The notes under the pieces: model-generated | Told to the model about the DNA's origin: nothing | The model's input: only the letters and a program-made list of their open reading frames with translations | The model's database searches: none | Made by a program: the position numbers and the translations under genes | Shown: positions 57,940 to 64,000 of the stretch, piece by piece | Position numbering within the stretch: the stretch's first letter is position 1 | How the letters are laid out: each line of letters opens with the position of its first letter | Assembly: GCA_037157565.1 (NCBI GenBank) | Contig: JAZHRO010000003.1 | Span: 44,529,001-44,593,000 of the forward strand | Source of the DNA: Thalassia testudinum | Lineage: Eukaryota > Streptophyta > Magnoliopsida > Alismatales > Hydrocharitaceae | Length of the DNA stretch: 64,000 nucleotides | Direction: 5' to 3'

Positions 57940-58394
57940 TTTGATTCTGATTCTGACGCATTCTGATTATGGAGCCATTCTTCACCTTTGAGATTGACAA
58001 ACCTCATTCCATTCTTCATGATCCAAATCTTTCATTGTGCTTCATTGACTTGTTAATTCTCACCCATCTTTTTTCGCTCCTACATAATTGACGCTTTACT
58101 GGGTTTACACCTAGCTTAAGGCATTAAACATAGAAAACCTATTCTTTGTATATAGTTGTTTTCACCTTTCTTGCATTAGGTGTCTACCTATGCATTTTTA
58201 GCATACATTCATTGTCACATATGTCATGCATTTCACTTCTTAGCCTGACTTTCCACTCAGATCTTGTATCAGACTTGAAATCATCCACATAGAGATGTTA
58301 TCCCTTCATTCTGACTTCCTTCCGTCTCCCAGTCTAAGATAGTCAAAAGAAAAGCATCTACCCTATTCATACAATGTGGACATTGCATCATTTA

Positions 58395-58430
58395 AGCATG
58401 GGGGGTGTAAATGGTGAATCATTTACTGAA
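58395..58430 (+). other. Internal polypurine tract plus hairpin, INT-D
   Basis: AGCATGGGGGG is followed by TGTAAATGG and TCATTTACTGA, 1.38 kb before the real LTR start. Confidence 0.6.
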
Positions 58431-59776
58431 ATGCAATTGTAGACACACCTATAGTGTATATAGTATAGTATTATCAGAAATACCAATAAAATTGAAAGTT
58501 TTAAAAAATTAAAAATAAATTACGAAGTCAAAAAATATAAAAAAATGTCAAAAAAAAAAAATTCCAAAAATACAATAAAGGACATCTGAATGTACTTATT
58601 GTTGAGGTAGAATTTCAAGACAGAAAAAACATTAAGGCGAGAAAAAGTTTTGAAAAGAAATACAAGTGTTTAATTATGATCTTCTAGCTAAAAACAAAAA
58701 TAGAATAAGTGTTTATGGACATTCAACCTTTGCTAGTTAGACTTTCTGGGCCACTGTAGCTTGATTCACTTACGCTTTGGCTTAATACACTTTAAGCTTT
58801 GTCAAGATTGACCATGATCTCTCCGAACTTAGGACGTATTCCTGTACCTGAATCACCAGTACAGGATTCGCTGGTTTGCTTTGGCTTAGGAGTCTAAGTA
58901 ACCTTGGTTTACACGACACAGTGTCTAGAAAGACCTTGCGAATTTGAAATTCAATTCTAGTGTTCATTAGGAAAGGTGGAGTTCTTACCTGTGTGTGTAG
59001 GTAGACTCTTTGTCGTAGTCTTTAGTCTTGTGTCTAGGAGAAGCTCTTTCCACCAAAGAACTCACCCACCAAATAAGGTGTGCTCTACCAAATAAACCCG
59101 TCGGAGACATACTGATAGTTATTTTTGAAAATTTCAGAAAAACAAGAAATTCTTTGGAATAAGTCAAGTATGATCTCCAAGTCCTGTAAATACAATTTTC
59201 CACTGAAAAGAAATAAAAATGCTTTCAGGGAGCAATACAAATACCATGTTCCACCAAATATTCTTTGAGCCACAAACGTAATAAGAGTTGAGCTTGAGTT
59301 TTCCTCACTTTTTGAGAATCAATCTGAAAACATGAACTGAAGAGAGGACCAACCTGGACTTAGAAAGAAGTGAAACCCAGGGATTGAGTTTTGAAATTCA
59401 CCTGGTTAGTCCTGACCCATCACTAAGCACAGCCATAGCCTCTTAGCTTCTTAGTTTTGTAAAACCCTCTGAGTCCTAGAAATTGCACTTAAGGTTTAAA
59501 TATCAAGAGTCCTTGTTGGTCGAGAGATGTCTATGTCATATCTATTTTAAGTTCTAGTCAATCTTTGTAAGCAACAGGTTCTCACAAGGTCTACACATAA
59601 ACACAGCTAGTTTATCAGAAAAATCTTTCAGCTTAAAGATCATCTCTAAACACTTAACACTTTACATTTTTGAGAAAAAGAAAAGAAAAGTAGATATCTC
59701 ATCACAGTTACCTTCCTGATACCAAAACTTCTTCCCACTTTAATGAGTTGTTTGCTAAAGGACTAGCAAAACCTAA

Positions 59777-59787
59777 GCATAGGGGTA
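59777..59787 (+). other. 3' polypurine tract before LTR-E
   Basis: GCATAGGGGTA directly precedes TGATGAGG, the start of LTR-E. Confidence 0.7.
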
Positions 59788-62700
59788 TGATGAGGTGTGA
59801 CTCATCATAGCTAAAATGCCCAAGTTAAGCTAGAAACTAAGTTAAACACTATCAAATTAACACAAAGAAATGGTTAAGTGTGAGAATTAATAGAAAAGAC
59901 CTAAAACACCAAATCTGTACTAAAATTGCATAATTAGGTCATTTATTGAGATATTCTATTAAATAATGTGAAATGATAATCCAATTGCAAATTGAACACA
60001 CAAATGAGTTGAAAAGTTCAAATCAAAATTGTAATTAACTTCCTAAATGTTCAATTAAGCTTCCATAAAAACTTGATTGCATTTAGACATCATTAGGGCC
60101 TTGCAATTAGAGATTCTCATTGAGGTCCTCCATTCATAACATTTCATCCTTAGAAATCTCTCTAGGGACCTATTTGATACCTGTAGGGACCTATTTGCAA
60201 CATTCTAAGGACTGCTCTAATAGGATTCCGAATTAGTTAAGAGTCCCTCTGCTGTTGTTCTACCCCTTTGCTAAGGGGCTTATCCTGTAAAATCACCATT
60301 AGAAGCTAGTGAATGGTGCACCTCTTGGTGCACTATTCACACGAAGAAAATGGCCCATCCTAGCCATTCAATCCTTCATCCACCTGATCTGCGACTGCTC
60401 CTCTATTGAAGCTTCATGCAACTCGTCACGTGGCATCACCTCTACCCCCAGATCCCATCCAATGGCCCACCTTTTATTTAACTCTTCCCATGCTCCTCTC
60501 CTCTCATCCTCGCCGCCCATAACCTAATCGCCTAATCTCACCAATTTGGTTAGTGCAATTACTGATCACTCTACTTAAAAACTCCCTCAGCTCACGTGCA
60601 AAGGATCACTCTCTCCTCCTTGAGTGATCCCTTCACTTAATCTCCAGTTTTCTCCCACATTCGTCGTCTACTGGTGACAAAAGTGGCTTCCCTATAATTC
60701 CTCATTGCAATGACTAGCTACAGGCCAGGGATCCCATTCCTTCCTGGAGATCTTCCTCATCCCCCATCATCGCTACAGTGACCAGTTGCTTCCCAGGCAT
60801 CCCATTCCTCTACTTAGCTAGGGTTTTCAATGCTTTCATAGATTAGATTTATTGCTTTCTAGGAGTAGGATTAATTAGTGAACTGATTAATGGATTAGAT
60901 TAGTCTAGGAGTAGATTAGATTAAATTCAAATTCACCCTCCCAGATCAATTCAGATTAGAGAGGTAATTTCCCGTATTCATATCGATTTCTAGATCTCCA
61001 CCCTCATCTCACTATTCACTTTCACTGATTTCCACTTGTTTTCCACCAATCACCCACCCATGAAAGCATCAAATCAAATTTGATGTTCTTGGGCATTCAG
61101 ATCTGATTTGAGCACTCACAATCCATTTGAGGGACTCTCCATGCATTCCATCATTCCACAAAGGCCCTCCACTAATTTTGAATGTGAAATTTGATGATTT
61201 GGGTTTGTTTTCAGTGGCATTTATCATGGGGTTTAGATTCTTTCTTCGTGCTGTCTATGGCACAAGAGAGAGGATAAATCAGATGTTTATGTTGTTTTCA
61301 TGCTTTCCTCAAGAGGGAATGAATCCCAAATTTTTCAAAATATATTTGATATACTCTTGATGTGGTTTTAACACATTGAATTCTTAATTTGCATCCTTAT
61401 CTTACATTGTCTATAATGTAAGATGTGGTGCACATTAGGATTTCAAGAAAGTTTTGGGGAAGACTGATCTGAATTTCTCATGGTTTTCTCACTAATTAGA
61501 AGAGTTTTCACATTAGTATCATAAGCTTTTGAATTGTTGATGATGGTTACATCACGTGAAAGTGCTTTCGAAGGAGTTTTCATTGCTTGAACATATGATT
61601 TTTGATCTCAAATCCCTATTTCAGTACATTAAACTGCTGCTACAGTAGCGACATTTTATGGGATTAACTCTTATTTCAAGCATTGGAATGTTTTAGCATG
61701 ATTTTTTATTGAAATTCTTGATCTGATTTGATCTCTTCTACTCTACTATCTATAGTAGTAGTAGGATGATTAGATCAGAGCTTTTACATTTTGGATCCCA
61801 AATCTCATTATTTTTTGAGTTTAATTATTCTGACTGAGGTTTGCAATGCATTTGATGTTTAGTTTTAATCTATTACATTTGCATTGTCTATAATGTAAGG
61901 TAATGAACAAAACTAAAGTGATTAAGATTTTTGGGACTCTTCTGATGATGTTTATTCCCTGATTTTAAGATGAGTTTTAAGATGAGAATTGTTCTTTGAT
62001 TTGGACAGTAATGATCCAAGATCAGACTTTCTCAAGTTTGATCTTAGATGATTCATATATTGAATTTCTCATCTGATCTATTAGATATGAGCAACGACTG
62101 CACAACTGCCCTTTGAAAATGTACTTAAGACATCTGGTGCTACTGCTGTAGTTGCTACTGCTGCTCTGCTAAATCCCAGTAGCAGCACAGCTGCTATTGT
62201 CTAAAGCTGCTACTGCAGCTGTTGCTTCTGCTGGATGATCGGAATTGAAGGGGCAGTGGCTGGGATTTGAATTGTCTTAGATAGCTAATATGTGTATTAG
62301 TGTGCACTTAACATGTACAAGCTTTCATGTATGATTAATGAACTTTAAATCTCTTTTAGATAGCTTGTATTGTGATTTGAATCTTTTGTCCGCTAACATG
62401 CATGCATAATTGCCCATTGTTACAAATTGATGAAATTTGTAATAGCAATTGGGTTTAACTGTCCATATACTTCTTATATGTTATGTTGAATGTTCTTGAA
62501 TGTTTAAAGCTCATGTTCAGCACATAGAACCCACTCTAGTGCCTTAGGACTCACATGAAACATCCCTTTTAGGCCTAAAATGTACTTCCTCTGTAAATAA
62601 ATAAAAACACTATAAAAATCCAAAAAGAAAAAGTGTAGTGAGTAGGATTAGATATATTTTTACGTGTATACCACGTTTAAAGGTCATTTGAACCCCTATC

Positions 62701-64000
62701 TTAATAGAACATACCAGTCGACAGTTTAGTATACATTTAGACATAATAAAAGTCTCCAAACATAAAATAATTACAAAAACACTCTATTTCTCTCACCTCT
62801 CTCTGTCTCTCTCACCTCCTACCTCTATAAAACCCATGAAAACCATAAAATGCAGAAAAACTTCAAAAATACACAAAAACACTATGTATATTATGTAAAT
62901 ACATGTATATATAAGCTATTTACTAAGTTATATATATGTATATAGTGTTTAATGTATATAACTATATATATAACTTATGTACATATTCTACAATATAAAT
63001 TAAATATTTAAGATAACTTAAATTATATATAACCTATTTATATACTTAACTATTAATTATGTTAACTTATATGTACTGTAGGCTATGTAAACTAATAAAC
63101 TCCTATAAATAACATTATTTACTATTGATACTGTACATATGTATATATCTATGTATAATGTACATTAATATACCTGTAACATAATTTAATCATGTATATA
63201 CAATAAATAATTAATTTATTAAGTTCTCAAGTTACTAAGTTAAATTAGAATAAATGAGTAAATTAAGTTATTAATGAACTAATTTTTACTATTATTTTAA
63301 GTAATTTAACTATATTTATAATGTATTGTACTATTTATACTTAATTTAAATGTAAAACACACTGAAATCACTTTTTTAAATGCATATAAATTAAAATAAA
63401 ACATGTAAAATATAATAAAAAACTGTATTGAATACTTTATTATGTATATTAACTCTGTAATAAGTCAATTTGACAATCAATTAACTAATTTATACTATAA
63501 TTAATAAGTGAAATCTTAATTTAACTTGTATAAAGTGTAAACTTTAGCTAATTTATTTATATAGTAAATATAATTATTTTTATAAATAAAATAAATAATT
63601 ATATAGCCATATATAAGGTCATAACATGCATATAATTTGTTTGGAAAATGGAATTAATTTGGGCCCTCGATTCAAGCTAAATCACACACTAGTGCGTTGG
63701 AGCAACAGTGCCTCAGGGCAGCACAATAGTGCCACATCGTGGCTGTGTAAGCACCCGATGTGCTTTAAATTATTTTTGTGTTTCACTCCCCTCAGTCGTC
63801 AAGCATCGGGCATTACTTATCACGTACCCTCTCCCCTCTATTCTCGGAGAATGAATGAATTGAGATTGAACATTTAGTGCGGTGCATGGGCTGGGAGCCG
63901 TGCACAGTGCGTAGGCCAAATTGGGCCTATTAATGAGCCTAAAACAATATTAAAGCCTAATTAAACAATTAGGGTGGCTTTAGTAAAGATCTGGTCCCAC
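59788..64000 (+). mobile_element. LTR-E of the LARD array, cut by the window end
   Basis: The first 4,213 bases of the LTR are present without interruption and show the natural order that LTR-D lost through the Athila insertion. A TATA box lies at 62,826-62,833. Whether another internal domain or the array's end follows cannot be seen. Confidence 0.85.
62826..62833 (+). promoter_or_regulatory. TATA box of LTR-E
   Basis: TATAAAAC lies 3,038 bases into the LTR, in the same CT-rich context as in the other copies. Confidence 0.6.

Larger units (their letters stand above)
56236..59787 (+). other. INT-D, complete LARD internal domain (3,552 bp)
   Basis: This is the only uninterrupted internal domain. 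In order it carries the primer-binding-site pair, a T-rich leader, the triple hairpins (57,827-57,939), the internal polypurine tract (58,395), an A-rich stretch, and the ~1-kb block shared with element A. The 3' polypurine tract follows. Short open frames at 57,149-57,355 and on the minus strand at 58,985-59,273 are not supported as genes. Nothing resembling gag, protease, RT or integrase is left. Confidence 0.85.
21583..64000 (+). mobile_element. Head-to-tail array of a LARD-like non-autonomous element
   Basis: Four LTRs and three internal domains alternate on the + strand: LTR-B 21,583-26,655, INT-B 26,656-29,406, LTR-C 30,697-34,311, INT-C 34,312-39,969, LTR-D 39,970-56,235, INT-D 56,236-59,787 and LTR-E 59,788 to beyond the window (insertions excluded). 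LTRs are about 5.1 kb and internal domains about 3.5 kb with no protein-coding capacity, which matches the published LARD class (large LTRs, non-coding internal domain). Adjacent units share a single LTR. The internal 3' end is homologous to element A. Confidence 0.8.

Overview
This window is repeat-dense nuclear DNA of a flowering plant, most likely heterochromatin. I see no intact host gene, rRNA, tRNA or CRISPR. Almost everything I can assign is LTR retrotransposon sequence, mostly of the Athila-type Ty3/gypsy lineage whose primer-binding sites match tRNA-Asp (TGGCRCCGTTGCCGGGGA type), plus LTRs of other families and one decayed CACTA remnant. The species cannot be read from the sequence.

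Layout. 1-~13,790: the 3' part of an Athila-type element 'A' on the + strand. It has a broken pol (RT, RNase H, integrase) to 3,359, a non-coding 3' internal region to the polypurine tract at 11,099-11,108, and a 3' LTR from 11,109. An inverted solo LTR (4,665-11,093, target duplication ATAGG) sits just before that polypurine tract, and itself carries a SIRE-like solo LTR (8,155-9,869, duplication TAGAG). ~13,790-14,611 is unassigned. 14,617-16,483 is a probable minus-strand solo LTR. 16,489-18,125 is a CACTA (En/Spm-like) remnant. 18,131-21,577 is the 5' LTR, primer-binding site and leader of another Athila/Tat-like element 'F'.

21,583 to the window end is a head-to-tail array of a large non-autonomous element (LARD-like): LTR-B, INT-B, LTR-C, INT-C, LTR-D, INT-D, LTR-E, with ~5.1-kb LTRs and ~3.5-kb non-coding internal domains. 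Neighbouring units share one LTR. Three insertions break the array: an LTR at 29,407-30,696, a 2.66-kb solo LTR at 34,616-37,275 (duplication TTCAC), and an 11.1-kb minus-strand Athila element at 40,950-52,091 (duplication CCCAT). The last still has gag-protease and RT but has lost integrase and most of its 3' LTR. Its leader carries a further solo LTR (45,929-48,586, duplication GCAGC).

How the parts relate. The last ~1 kb of the LARD internal domain is clearly homologous to the 3' internal region of element A, so an A-like autonomous element is the natural source of its proteins. The signals I would look at again are: dense clusters of the palindrome GACGTC (the plant bZIP C-box core) shared by LTRs of otherwise unlike families; a run of three 22-nt hairpins in every LARD internal domain whose arms vary in a pair-preserving way; a promoter-proximal hairpin in two Athila LTRs whose arms differ between copies yet stay complementary; and inverted repeats at the extreme 5' end of most LTRs.
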